Shown: positions 1 through 8,112 of the stretch, in pieces
How positions within the stretch are numbered: the first letter of the stretch is position 1
Layout of the letters: each line of letters begins with the position of its first letter
NCBI GenBank assembly: GCA_944323615.1
Contig: CALUTG010000010.1
Location: forward strand, 1 to 40,858
Direction: 5' to 3'
DNA from: Candidatus Gastranaerophilales bacterium
Lineage (GTDB): Bacteria; Cyanobacteriota; Vampirovibrionia; Gastranaerophilales; Gastranaerophilaceae
Length of the DNA stretch: 40,858 bases
Program-made: the position numbers and the translations under genes
The notes under the pieces: model-generated
What the model was told of the DNA's origin: nothing
Seen by the model: the letters and a program-made list of their open reading frames with translations, nothing else
The model's database searches: none

Positions 1-2
1 CA

Positions 3-689
3 GGTGACCCATATCAGGATGATGATGGTATTTGGATTGTTCCTCAGCAGATTACGCAGACATTCTATGAGCTTATGCCTGCTACTACATATATAACTTG
101 GCAGATGAATTATTTAATTCAAAACCGCAAGGCAAGAGTTCTTGCTAATCCAAAAATTTTAATTACTAACGGGCAGCAGTCTGTTATTGATTTGACTCAG
201 GATTATGTAGAAAAAGTTACATCTGAATATCTTACATCTTCTGTTACAGGAACTGGAACAACAGGTACAGCACAGAGAAACTACACAATTGGTAAAGATT
301 TAGGTATTAAAGTTACGTTAACTCCGTTTATTTCACCGGAAGGTTATGTAACAGTTAATGTTAAACCTGAATACTCTACACAAGCAGGTGAAGTTAGAAC
401 TCAGAGTGAAGTTGAAGGCCAGACTGACTTGGCTGCGACATTATTAAGCAGAAGAAATCTTGACCTTAAAAATGTAAGAATTAAAGATGGTGAAACGCTT
501 GTTATCGGCGGTTTAATCCAGGAATCCGAGCAGAAGACCGTTAATAAAATTCCTCTTCTTGGTGATTTACCTGTTATTGGTACTGTATTTAGAACAACGA
601 TTACGTCTAAAACTAAGTCAGAACTCGTTGTTATGCTTACACCAAAGATTATTAACGATGACGAAGGTACTGTTGCGGATACTCTATAA
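3..689 (+). CDS. type IV pilus / type II secretion secretin, C-terminal part (5' end outside window)
   Basis: Outer-membrane secretin, the gated ring through which a pilus or secreted substrate leaves the cell. The reading frame is open back to the first base, so only the C-terminal 228 residues are present; the Met at 75 is internal. Diagnostic secretin-domain text is visible: VLANPKILITNGQQ, then the conserved end IKDGETLVIGGLIQ, NKIPLLGDLPVIGTVF and ELVVMLTPKII. The assembly ATPase starts six bases downstream and the platform protein follows, so this is an operon. PilQ versus GspD cannot be decided from the C-terminus, but the neighbours and lack of pseudopilin genes here make PilQ a reasonable guess. 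Family call is firm; exact subtype is inferred. Confidence 0.9.
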   Translation, partial: GDPYQDDDGIWIVPQQITQTFYELMPATTYITWQMNYLIQNRKARVLANPKILITNGQQSVIDLTQDYVEKVTSEYLTSSVTGTGTTGTAQRNYTIGKDLGIKVTLTPFISPEGYVTVNVKPEYSTQAGEVRTQSEVEGQTDLAATLLSRRNLDLKNVRIKDGETLVIGGLIQESEQKTVNKIPLLGDLPVIGTVFRTTITSKTKSELVVMLTPKIINDDEGTVADTL

Positions 690-694
690 TAATT

Positions 695-2752
695 ATGTCT
701 AATCAACTGGAAAAACTCAAAAACAGTATAAGAAAAGAATATGCTAAATCTTTTGAATTAAACCTGATGAAATCATCAGGTTTTATTCCAGTTGATAAGA
801 GGCAAAGTGATTTTTTTATAATTTTGAATAAGGGCAATGTTGCAAATAAACAAAAAGTAGAAGCCTTGATTAAAGAGAAGTTTGAGGGCTATACTCCAAA
901 ATTTATACCGGTTGATTCTGCTGATTTTGATGAGTTATTTAGTTCAATATCCAATGTATTTCCTAAATCTTCTTCAGAGCATGAGCAGAGTACTTCTGAT
1001 GACCAAAAAGAAACAAAGGACCCTTCAGCAGAAGAAATGCTTGTGAGTATTGGGTGGATTACGCAAGAACAGCTTAAAGAATGTGCAGCTGCTGCTGTGG
1101 AAGAAAATGTTCCGCTAGATTTTGTTTTTAAAGAAAAAGGATATCTGACTTATGAGCAGATAGTTTCTTATTTAAAGAAAAAATATGGTGTAGAAGTTGT
1201 ATCTAAATCTAATATTGTTGTAGATAATACAATATTAAAAATGCTTCCAGATGATTTTATTGAGAAAAAACAAACTATCATAATGTCAATGGAAGGCAAT
1301 AAGCTCGCAGTAGCAATGGTCAATCCTACTGATAAATATACTATCAGGGAAGTTTCTCTTTCTACAGGTCGTCCGTTGAATGTATATTGTATTCCTTATT
1401 TCGAATATGAAATGTATTTGAAAGAATATTTCATTCAGAAAAAAAGTGAGCAGACTGCCAGAGAAACTGAAAGGATTATTCAAAGTATTGAAGAAGAATC
1501 TGCTCAATTTAATAATGAAGAAACTTTATGGGCACAGGTAGAAAAAGAACTTCAGGATGCCAGTGGTAATGTAGCAAAGTTTGTTTATAAAATTATTACT
1601 GATGCAATTGACGCAAAGGCTTCCGATATACACATAGAACCGAGATTGGGTTACTATGTTGTACGCTTGCGTACTGATGGTATATTGAAAAAAGTATTAG
1701 AGATTCCTGGAAGTATTGAACAGGCTGTTATTACCCGTTTCAAAGTTCTTGCAAGAATGAATATTGCGGAGCACAGACGTCCTCAAGACGGTACATTCTC
1801 TATCAAATATAATGACAGAATGTACGATTTCCGTATAAATACACTTCCTGTTTCCGGAAAAGAAAAGGTTGTTATTCGTATTCTTGCTCCGGCTGTAAGT
1901 TTAAAAGCCGGAGGGGATAGGATGGTTATTGCTGGGGCTTCTGAGAGTGACCTGCAAAAGATTCATGACATGGTTCAAAGCCCAAATGGAATTATTTTAA
2001 CATCAGGGCCTACGGGATCAGGTAAAACAACAACTCTTTATACAATTTTAAAAGCTCTGAATAAAGAAGATGTTAATATTACTACAATTGAGGACCCGAT
2101 AGAAATCAAACTTGAAGGTATAAACCAGTCGCAGGTTAACCCTAAAGCTGATATTACGTTTGCTTCTTGTATGAGAGCTATTTTAAGGCAGGACCCTGAT
2201 ATTATACTCATCGGTGAAATCCGTGACTTTGAAACTTTAGAGGTTGCAATTTCTGCAGCTTTGACCGGTCACTTAGTTTTAAGCACAGTTCACACGAACT
2301 CTGCTGCTGCGACGGTTACTCGTTTGATTGAAATGGGTGCAAAAGATTACCTTGTATCGTCAACCTTAACCGGTGTAATTGCACAGCGTCTTGTAAGAAG
2401 GCTTTGTGATAAATGCAAGGAAGCCTATTTCCCTACAGAAGAAGAGGCAAAGCATATTTCTACAAATCCTGAAGTTCAAAAACAGTTGATGCAAACAAAG
2501 ATTTACAGAAAAAAAGGATGCAAGGATTGTGGCTACCTAGGTTATACGGGTCGTCTCGGTATTTATGAAGTTATGCCTATAACAAGAGAGATTAAAAAAT
2601 TAATTGCTCAGGGTGCGCATGATATTGAGATTGAAGAAGCTGCAGTTGGTGCAGGAATGGTAACGTTAAAAGTTTCCTGCCTGAATCATATTATAGAAGG
2701 TAATACTACAACCAGTGAATTTATAAGAGTTCTTGGTTATGCAAGTGATTAA
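695..2752 (+). CDS. type IV pilus assembly / type II secretion ATPase (PilB/GspE family)
   Basis: Cytoplasmic hexameric ATPase that powers pilin polymerisation. The 685-residue protein has an N-terminal extension, an MshEN/T2SSE-N-like region (about 110-250), then the ATPase core. Walker A GPTGSGKT lies at residues 438-445, followed by the Asp box (TTIEDPIE), Walker B (DPDIILIGEIRD) and His box (GHLVLSTVHTN). A zinc tetracysteine, CDKC at 571-574 and CKDC at 609-612, is typical of PilB/GspE and argues against a PilT retraction ATPase. The first about 100 residues (acidic linker near 85-110) are longer than in many homologues. It lies between secretin and platform genes with very short gaps, so it is probably co-transcribed. 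Confidence 0.95.
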   Translation: MSNQLEKLKNSIRKEYAKSFELNLMKSSGFIPVDKRQSDFFIILNKGNVANKQKVEALIKEKFEGYTPKFIPVDSADFDELFSSISNVFPKSSSEHEQSTSDDQKETKDPSAEEMLVSIGWITQEQLKECAAAAVEENVPLDFVFKEKGYLTYEQIVSYLKKKYGVEVVSKSNIVVDNTILKMLPDDFIEKKQTIIMSMEGNKLAVAMVNPTDKYTIREVSLSTGRPLNVYCIPYFEYEMYLKEYFIQKKSEQTARETERIIQSIEEESAQFNNEETLWAQVEKELQDASGNVAKFVYKIITDAIDAKASDIHIEPRLGYYVVRLRTDGILKKVLEIPGSIEQAVITRFKVLARMNIAEHRRPQDGTFSIKYNDRMYDFRINTLPVSGKEKVVIRILAPAVSLKAGGDRMVIAGASESDLQKIHDMVQSPNGIILTSGPTGSGKTTTLYTILKALNKEDVNITTIEDPIEIKLEGINQSQVNPKADITFASCMRAILRQDPDIILIGEIRDFETLEVAISAALTGHLVLSTVHTNSAAATVTRLIEMGAKDYLVSSTLTGVIAQRLVRRLCDKCKEAYFPTEEEAKHISTNPEVQKQLMQTKIYRKKGCKDCGYLGYTGRLGIYEVMPITREIKKLIAQGAHDIEIEEAAVGAGMVTLKVSCLNHIIEGNTTTSEFIRVLGYASD

Positions 2753-2777
2753 TTTAATAAAAGAAGAGGGTATTTAA

Positions 2778-3977
2778 ATGCCAATATATAGTTATACAGC
2801 ACTAAAATCCGGAAAAGAAGTTGTAACAGGTGAGGTAACGGCTTCAAACCTTAAGGATGCCAGAGATGTAATCAGAAAAATGGGTCTGGTTCCTACAAAG
2901 ATTAACGAATTTAATGATGCAAAGCAAAAAAAGGCTGCTGCAATTTCAGATTTGTCTTTAAGTGAAAAAATAGATTTTATATCAACTTTGCAAATTCTTT
3001 TACAATCAGGTATTCCTGCTGTCGAATCCCTGATGTTTATGGAACAAGAGGCTGCGAAAGCTAAAATCAGAAGAGTTTCAAAGATTCTTAAAACCCAGAT
3101 TATGGCAGGTTCAACTTTTGCAGATACCCTTGCAAGATATCCGCAGGTTTTCGGTTATATCTTTATTGGTTTGATTAAAGCCGGTGAAGAATCTGGTGAA
3201 CTGGAAAAAACTCTCGGACGTATCAGGGATTTACTTGCTAAACAAGCTGCTATTAAAGGTAAAGTTATCGGAACTCTGATGTATCCGATGTTTGTAATTG
3301 TACTTGCATTTATTATTACTATAGTAATGCTTGTGTTTGTATTCCCGGCATTCAAGGAGATGTTTGAATCTCAAGATAAGGCTTTGCCTTTTATTACAAC
3401 AATGATGATTAATGCAGGAGATTATTTAAAAACATACTGGTATACAATTCCAATATTTATTGTTGCGTTTATTGTATTCTGTATTGTTATGGTGAAGTGG
3501 CAGCCTGCAAAGAATCTTTTAGACAAAATTGTATTAAAAATACCTTTATTGAATAACCTTATCTTATATTCAAACTATTCAAACTTTTTGTCAGTTTTAA
3601 GTGTATCCTATGATGCAGGTATTCCTATTGTTGACTGCTTGCATTTGGCGGTTATTACACTTACAAACTCTGTATTGAGAAACAAAATGAGCGGTGCGAT
3701 AGTTAAAGTTCAGCAAGGTTTGCAGGTATCTCAAGCTCTTAAATCTACTAAAATTGTTCCGAGAATGCTGTTGTTTATGATTGCAACCGGTGAACAGTCC
3801 GGTCGTTTGGGCGATATGCTTGAAAAAGGGGTAAACTTCCTGGATAGAACTTTGGATGGTATTATTGATACAATGACGAAGATGATTGAACCGATTATGC
3901 TTCTTGTAATTGGTAGTATAGTACTTGTTATGGCTTTGGCACTATACCTGCCGTTGTTCCAGTCATATATGAGTTAA
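2778..3977 (+). CDS. type IV pilus inner-membrane platform protein (PilC/GspF family)
   Basis: Inner-membrane platform on which the assembly ATPase acts. The 399-residue length is standard. The start MPIYSYTALKSGKEVVTGEV is the usual PilC/GspF opening, and two homologous GspF domains are visible, each with the F-L-Q-I/Y-D-A-G-I-P pattern (LSLSEKIDFISTLQILLQSGIP near 60-80; NFLSVLSVSYDAGIPIVD near 270-290). Hydrophobic segments lie near 165-200, 220-240 and 365-395, as expected for three membrane helices. It starts 25 bases after the ATPase gene with GAAGAGGG as ribosome binding site. No minor pilin or PilM-P genes are inside the window, so the rest of the machine is upstream or elsewhere. Confidence 0.95.
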   Translation: MPIYSYTALKSGKEVVTGEVTASNLKDARDVIRKMGLVPTKINEFNDAKQKKAAAISDLSLSEKIDFISTLQILLQSGIPAVESLMFMEQEAAKAKIRRVSKILKTQIMAGSTFADTLARYPQVFGYIFIGLIKAGEESGELEKTLGRIRDLLAKQAAIKGKVIGTLMYPMFVIVLAFIITIVMLVFVFPAFKEMFESQDKALPFITTMMINAGDYLKTYWYTIPIFIVAFIVFCIVMVKWQPAKNLLDKIVLKIPLLNNLILYSNYSNFLSVLSVSYDAGIPIVDCLHLAVITLTNSVLRNKMSGAIVKVQQGLQVSQALKSTKIVPRMLLFMIATGEQSGRLGDMLEKGVNFLDRTLDGIIDTMTKMIEPIMLLVIGSIVLVMALALYLPLFQSYMS

Positions 3978-3996
3978 GAAGGAGGGGTAAATAATA

Positions 3997-4278
3997 ATGG
4001 AGAATAAAGAGATTTTAGAACTTACTACCTCCGCATGGCGGGAAAAAGTTTATATTGAAACAGCAGAACACGTAATTTGCGGCTATATTTTTATGCCGAA
4101 AATTGGAAAAAAAAGCCGTCTTTTATCAGAGGTATTAAATACAAATAAAAGTTTTCTTGCAGTGAAAAATTGTACGCTTGAATATAAACTTAATCCTTCA
4201 AGAGATGTTGAAGAGCATGATTTTCTACAGGTCAATATTTCATCAATTCTTATTATGAGACCATTGTATGAAGACTAA
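3997..4278 (+). CDS. small conserved protein of unknown function in pilus operon
   Basis: A 93-residue soluble protein with no signal peptide or membrane segment. It has a very strong ribosome binding site (GAAGGAGGGG) just after the platform gene stop, and its end overlaps the following dehydrogenase by 11 bases, so it belongs to the same transcript. The pattern (KVYIETAEHVICGYIFMP, then KKSRLLSEVLNTNKSFLAVKNCTLEY, then hydrophobic VNISSILIMRP) suggests a small beta-barrel-like fold and reminds me of the bacterial DUF6812 group, which has the same IET...G...RLSDLLN...FL pattern. That resemblance is from memory and unverified. No function is proposed. Confidence 0.75.
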   Translation: MENKEILELTTSAWREKVYIETAEHVICGYIFMPKIGKKSRLLSEVLNTNKSFLAVKNCTLEYKLNPSRDVEEHDFLQVNISSILIMRPLYED

Positions 4279-5095
4279 AACTTATGTGGTCACAGGTGCA
4301 ACTTCGGGTATCGGCAAAGCTTTAATTGAAAGACTTGCTCAAGATAATATTGTTTTTGCTTCTTATCGTTCGGAGTCAAAAGTTGATGAATTAAAAAGTT
4401 TTTCGGAGAATATTTACCCTTTTTATGTTGATTATGCAAAACCGGAAACAGTAAAACCCGCCGCAGAATATATTTTGTCAAAATGTTCTAAAATTGATAC
4501 TCTTGTAAATATAGCAGGATGTGTAGTTGCGGGGCCTGTCGAAAAAATATCAATTGATGAAATCCGACGCCAGTTTGATGTTAATGTATTTGGGCATCTT
4601 GAAATGGCGCAAAGGCTTGCAGAGATGCTGGAAAACGGAAAAATTATTAATGTCAGTTCAATGGCAAGTTACGGAATATTTCCGTTTATTTCTCCGTATT
4701 GTGCATCTAAAAGATGTCTTGATATGTTTTTTAATTCGTTTTTAATCGAAAATAAACATAATATTAAGGTTGTTTCCATAAAGCCGGGCGTAATTGCAAC
4801 TCCTCTTTGGGGTAAATCTATTGATGAGAATACAAAACATCTTGTGAACTGTGACGGGTTTGAAAAAGAAATGGAACTTATTATCACAAATGCACAAAAG
4901 AATGAAAAAAATGGACTTTCTGTTTCAAAAGTTGTTGATACTATTATAAAAGCGGATTCTTTTAGAAATCCAAAGCTTTCTTATACAGTCGGAAAAGATG
5001 CTTTTTTTGCTTCGTTAATCTCAAAACTTCCTCAAAATATTGTTAATTCTCTGGTGAAGCTTGGTCTGAAAGCGAAAATGAGAAGGGTTAAATAA
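4268..5095 (+). CDS. short-chain dehydrogenase/reductase (SDR)
   Basis: NAD(P)-dependent oxidoreductase of the classical SDR family; substrate unknown. In 275 residues the Rossmann motif TGATSGIGKAL (about residues 8-18), the NIAG-type motif (VNIAG), the catalytic Ser in INVSSMASYG, the YCASK active-site Tyr-Lys pair and the PG motif (IKPGVIATPL) are all visible. Arg in place of Asp after strand beta-2 (SYRSESK) suggests NADP(H) preference. The start overlaps the end of the small upstream gene by 11 bases, so translation is likely coupled, although an enzyme of this type has no obvious role in pilus assembly. It is followed by a terminator, closing the operon. Confidence 0.9.
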   Translation: MKTKTYVVTGATSGIGKALIERLAQDNIVFASYRSESKVDELKSFSENIYPFYVDYAKPETVKPAAEYILSKCSKIDTLVNIAGCVVAGPVEKISIDEIRRQFDVNVFGHLEMAQRLAEMLENGKIINVSSMASYGIFPFISPYCASKRCLDMFFNSFLIENKHNIKVVSIKPGVIATPLWGKSIDENTKHLVNCDGFEKEMELIITNAQKNEKNGLSVSKVVDTIIKADSFRNPKLSYTVGKDAFFASLISKLPQNIVNSLVKLGLKAKMRRVK

Positions 5096-5198
5096 AAAAT
5101 GTAACAAAATGTTAAATTTTTGACTCAAAAATAGCAAAAATTTTTTTGTGGGATTTTTTATATAGATATAAAGCTCTCTCTTCTTATTTAAACGGACA

Positions 5199-5224
5199 GG
5201 CCTTGGTTACAAGGTCTTTTTTTT
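5199..5224 (+). terminator. rho-independent terminator after the SDR gene
   Basis: The stem GGCCTTG / CAAGGTC (one G-T pair), with a GTTA-type loop, is followed directly by eight T residues. It lies about 100 bases after the dehydrogenase stop and before the ECF sigma leader. It could instead act as an attenuator within a leader for the downstream genes. Confidence 0.7.
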
Positions 5225-5353
5225 GTGCTACGCACGTAGAAAAACAGGCGGCTGAGAGGGGAAGGGACTCTTAGATTTTCGTATTTTGCCGGCTCAGCCT
5301 TAATGTGTTAATTATGAGCCAAAAGTTATCTTTTTAGCTACGCACGTAGAAAT

Positions 5354-5382
5354 GAACAAATTTTTTTATTTTTCGTTATACT
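5354..5382 (+). promoter_or_regulatory. candidate promoter of the anti-sigma/ECF sigma operon (ECF-type or sigma-70 -10)
   Basis: GAAC at 5354-5357, preceded by T, is followed after 16 bases by CGTT at 5374-5377. This matches the general TGAAAC-N16-CGT pattern of ECF-type promoters and would fit autoregulation by the sigma factor encoded below. The overlapping TATACT (5377-5382) could instead be a sigma-70 -10 box, with only a poor -35 (GAACAA). The ribosome binding site AAGAGG and ATG at 5403 follow shortly after. Confidence 0.4.
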
Positions 5383-5402
5383 AATATAAGAGGTACAAAG
5401 AT

Positions 5403-5747
5403 ATGGAAAATAAATGTTCAAAATACGAAGGCTTATTTGTTTTCTCTGATGAGGAAACTTTGAACAGCCATATTAAAGAATGTGAGGACTGCAAAAAAGA
5501 ACAGGAAAAAATGGACAAAGTTTCTGCCCTTCTTGGAGAAGTAAAATTCTACTATAGAGCAAAAAACAAAAAGCTTAAAAGACTAAAAGCCGTTTGTGCC
5601 ATGTTTTTCTTAATATTTTTCAGTGCAACATTCGGTATTCTCTCAAATGACAGCGATCTTACCGATGCTTTGATGTATGGGGATACTCTTTCTGCTGAAG
5701 AGTTAGGTTTTCCTGTTGATTCTTACGGGTTATTAATGGTGGATTAA
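5403..5747 (+). CDS. probable membrane anti-sigma factor with zinc-binding HxxxCxxC motif
   Basis: Likely inner-membrane inhibitor of the ECF sigma factor encoded immediately downstream. The cytoplasmic N-terminus has H23-x3-C27-x2-C30 (HIKECEDC), the zinc-associated anti-sigma (ZAS) signature, with an additional Cys5. A basic stretch (KNKKLKRLK) leads into one membrane segment (about 64-82), and only about 30 residues remain outside. The 114-residue length is small for the class. Its TAA overlaps the sigma-factor ATG by one base (TAATG), so the two are translationally coupled. The order anti-sigma then sigma is the reverse of the commonest arrangement. Function is inferred from motif plus position; overall similarity to named anti-sigma factors cannot be checked here. 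Confidence 0.75.
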   Translation: MENKCSKYEGLFVFSDEETLNSHIKECEDCKKEQEKMDKVSALLGEVKFYYRAKNKKLKRLKAVCAMFFLIFFSATFGILSNDSDLTDALMYGDTLSAEELGFPVDSYGLLMVD

Positions 5748-6244
5748 TGAATTTTAACGAAATTATCAAGGCAAATAAGCAAAATGTCAAAAACATTATA
5801 CGCTTAATTACCAAGCAGGATAATGAGGACCTGGAGCAAGAGGTCTATCTCAAAATATGGAAAAATTCAGATAAATACCGTGAACAGGGTACTATGAAAA
5901 GCTGGATTAGTACCATTGCTAAAAATGTTTCCAAAGATTACTTAAAATCAGCTCATTACAGGTATACAAGTGACTTTGTTTCTGACGACCTTGTATTAAA
6001 CAGTATAAAAGATAAAAAGGCAACACCGGAAAATTTTATTTTACTTTCCGAGAGGCAAAAACGAATCATTGAAGCAATAGAATCTCTTAAGCCAAAGCTT
6101 AAAGAAACTATTATGTTATGTGAAATTTACGGATATACGTACGAAGATGCCGCAAAAAAATTAGGTTGTCCTATAGGGACTGTAAAATCAAGAATATATA
6201 ATGCTAAGAAGGAATTAGCGGATATACTTGCAGATTTGATATAA
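5747..6244 (+). CDS. ECF-family RNA polymerase sigma factor
   Basis: Extracytoplasmic-function sigma-70 family member, 165 residues, with only regions 2 and 4. Region 2 is visible as DLEQEVYLKIWKNSDKYREQGTMKSWISTIAKNV, where the DLEQEVYLKIW and W-I-x-x-I-A-x-N pieces are typical. Region 4 is the C-terminal helix-turn-helix: AIESLKPKLKETIMLCEIYGYTYEDAAKKLGCPIGTVKSRIYNAKKEL read in sections. It is coupled to the anti-sigma gene upstream, and a periplasmic LTxxQ protein follows 19 bases downstream. The set looks like an envelope-stress or metal-response regulon. The candidate promoter at 5354-5382 would allow autoregulation. Confidence 0.93.
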   Translation: MNFNEIIKANKQNVKNIIRLITKQDNEDLEQEVYLKIWKNSDKYREQGTMKSWISTIAKNVSKDYLKSAHYRYTSDFVSDDLVLNSIKDKKATPENFILLSERQKRIIEAIESLKPKLKETIMLCEIYGYTYEDAAKKLGCPIGTVKSRIYNAKKELADILADLI

Positions 6245-6263
6245 GAAGTATAAGAGGTGATTT

Positions 6264-6773
6264 ATGAAAAAAGTTTTCGTTTTGATGTTTGCATTATGTG
6301 CAGTCGGTTCAAGTGTTTATGCAGCTGAAAGTACGGCTGCTAATACCACAACTGTTCCGGCCCAGAAAGTTCAGCCGCAGAGACCTGATATGAAACACAG
6401 AGATATAGCTTTTGAAAGACGCTTGGGTTTGACTGAAGCTCAAAAAGTTAAAGCAAGAGAGCTTAGAATGCAAGGTCATGCAAAATTAAAGCCAGTTTTA
6501 GATGAAATTAATAATAAAAAACAAGAAGCTAAGATGGTTAAGCTTTCAAGAATAGCTGTTTGGGCGCAAGAAGAAGAATTGGCTAAGCTTGATAAAGAAA
6601 TAGCAGCTCTTGAAAAGAAAGCTAATGAAATAAGAAAAGCTAATATGAAAGAGTTTGAATCAATTTTAACAAGAGACCAGAGGAAAATATTAAAACAAAT
6701 GAAAAAAGAAGGTCGACAAAGATACGAAAGACGTAAGGCTCTTGAAGCAAGCAAATCCGCAAATGTTAAATAA
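6264..6773 (+). CDS. periplasmic LTxxQ-motif protein (Spy/CpxP-like)
   Basis: A 169-residue exported protein. The signal peptide MKKVFVLMFALCAVGSSVYA ends with a VYA-type cleavage site near residue 20. The mature protein is almost all charged helix and has two LTxxQ-type motifs, LGLTEAQKVKARELR near 53-67 and ILTRDQRKILKQMK near 134-147. This motif pair defines the Spy/CpxP family of small periplasmic chaperones and stress sensors. Position behind an anti-sigma/ECF sigma pair suggests it is the regulated output or the periplasmic sensor of that circuit. The ribosome binding site is AAGAGGTG. A strong terminator follows directly. Family call is by motif and layout; which stress is sensed is unknown. 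Confidence 0.8.
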   Translation: MKKVFVLMFALCAVGSSVYAAESTAANTTTVPAQKVQPQRPDMKHRDIAFERRLGLTEAQKVKARELRMQGHAKLKPVLDEINNKKQEAKMVKLSRIAVWAQEEELAKLDKEIAALEKKANEIRKANMKEFESILTRDQRKILKQMKKEGRQRYERRKALEASKSANVK

Positions 6774-6804
6774 AAAAGGGGATTTTAAAATCCCCTTTTT
6801 TATT
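6774..6804. terminator. bidirectional rho-independent terminator
   Basis: AAAAGGGGATTTT and its complement AAAATCCCCTTTT form a near-continuous stem with A-tract on one side and T-tract on the other. It lies between convergent genes ending at 6773 (plus) and 6812 (minus), so it can stop transcription from both. Confidence 0.85.
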
Positions 6805-6811
6805 TATATTT

Positions 6812-8005
6812 TTAACTTTGCGGATTGTTTAAAATAACTAAGGCTTCATCTGCAGCTACTGATACGGTTTCATTTTGATCTTTTTTGACAAGATTGAATA
6901 ATGATAATAATTCTTCTTTATATTCCGGTCTTTGGATATAAAGGAGCGCATCTATAGCAGCAATTTTTGTTTCAGGATTAGAGTTATATCTCAAAGTGTC
7001 TACAACTGTTGAAACACCAGGTAAGTCGGTTAAAGGAATAACAGTTCCTGATTCTTTTTCAATTTCGTCTGTATAAACTTTTGCCAGAGCAGCCATTGCA
7101 TAGAGTGCATATTCTTTATTTCGTTCTGCAAGCTCCATTGGGGTTAATTCAACTGCACTCGCGATTTCTTCTTTTGTTAATTTGTAAGGAAGTTCCATTT
7201 TTTGAGGATCAAGATTCTTTTCTTTTGCATATTCTTTTATAACTTCGTTTACAATAATCTGTCTTCTGGTTTCTGTTTGAGCAGGACTTGGGGCAGGAAG
7301 TTTACTTGTATCGTTTTGAACTATTTCAATAAGACTTAAGAAAACATCTCTTACAACGAAAGGAAGAGCTTTTTCCGGAGTAGTCATTGCAGTTCTTACT
7401 ATTTCTTCCATTTGTGCTGCCTGAATGTCGTAATCAGAATTATGGAGATTTGATACAACATTTGGGATATCTACCTCAGGGAGAATTTCTTCTGCAGGTA
7501 TTATTTCAGGTTCTTTTTTTGCTCGAAAATTTAATCCTGCCGCTGCCGCATCAGCTTTTTCTGCTTCTACAGTGGTGTAGTTAGCTTCCGGAACTTGCGG
7601 TTCTGCCGGAATTACTTCCGGAGTGATTTCTTCTGTTTCCGGTTCAATCTCTTTTTCTTTTTCTTTAGCTTCTTTTAGTTCAAATTCTATTTCGTAAGCA
7701 TTATCATTATGAACATAAGTCCTGTTGCTTATTAAATTGGTCTGGTAAGCTAACGGGAGTTTGGCATTTTGAATTGCCATGTCATAAGGAACTATTCCGG
7801 TATAAGCCGGATATTCATATAAAGATTTGGTATAAGGCTCTACAGAGGGTCTGTTTATCTGAATATCTACTCCGGTATAAATTCCGTTATCCTCTGGATT
7901 TGTTTTATAATCAGGAGAAATCTTTGTTTTAGGATCATTTATTTGAATTTTTACAGCATTATAATTAGCCTGTTTGTTGTTGACTGCTGGAACCGGATAT
8001 GTCAT
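6812..8005 (-). CDS. unknown protein: disordered proline/glutamate-rich N-terminus, helical-repeat C-terminus
   Basis: Not recognised. The ATG at 8005 is preferred over an upstream GTG (8029) because GAAAGGAAG precedes it at good spacing; this gives 397 residues. Residues 15-24 and 43-52 hold a repeated motif, Y-[NT]-[AG]-V-[KD]-I-Q-I-N-[DR]-P. Residues 105-175 are acidic and proline-rich with the lineage-type motif LNFRAKK at 158-164. From about 190 the protein is helical, ending with HEAT-like pairs (ETKIAAIDALLYIQRPEYKEELLSLF and ETVSVAADEALVIL). No signal peptide or membrane helix. It lies downstream of the motA/motB-like operon on the same strand but after a gap of about 100 bases, so it may be transcribed separately. 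Confidence 0.7.
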   Translation of the reverse strand: MTYPVPAVNNKQANYNAVKIQINDPKTKISPDYKTNPEDNGIYTGVDIQINRPSVEPYTKSLYEYPAYTGIVPYDMAIQNAKLPLAYQTNLISNRTYVHNDNAYEIEFELKEAKEKEKEIEPETEEITPEVIPAEPQVPEANYTTVEAEKADAAAAGLNFRAKKEPEIIPAEEILPEVDIPNVVSNLHNSDYDIQAAQMEEIVRTAMTTPEKALPFVVRDVFLSLIEIVQNDTSKLPAPSPAQTETRRQIIVNEVIKEYAKEKNLDPQKMELPYKLTKEEIASAVELTPMELAERNKEYALYAMAALAKVYTDEIEKESGTVIPLTDLPGVSTVVDTLRYNSNPETKIAAIDALLYIQRPEYKEELLSLFNLVKKDQNETVSVAADEALVILNNPQS

Positions 8006-8112
8006 ACTTCTTCCTTTCGACGTATACACTTTTGTACTTACTTAAAACATGTAAATTCTAAAATTTGCTTAATTGTAGAACTTGTTTTTACAAATATTAA
8101 CATAAAAATATT

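Larger units (their letters stand above)
5096..5402. other. 307-base non-coding stretch with repeats and competing hairpins
   Basis: No convincing ORF. Besides the terminator at 5199-5224, the 16-mer GCTACGCACGTAGAAA occurs twice, at 5227-5242 and 5337-5352, with 94 bases between the copies; each contains the mini-hairpin CTACG-CA-CGTAG. Between the copies, GGCTGAG (5250-5256) can pair with CTCAGCC (5293-5299), while GGCTCA (5291-5296) can pair with TGAGCC (5315-5320). These two pairings share bases and exclude each other. The arrangement resembles a regulatory leader or a small RNA, but no known riboswitch family is recognised. Confidence 0.5.

Noticed and set aside
5250-5275. CTGAGAGGG-like text suggesting a TPP riboswitch
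   Set aside because: No GGGGTGC upstream element and no CCTGAT...GCGTAGGGA element downstream; downstream genes are not thiamine genes.
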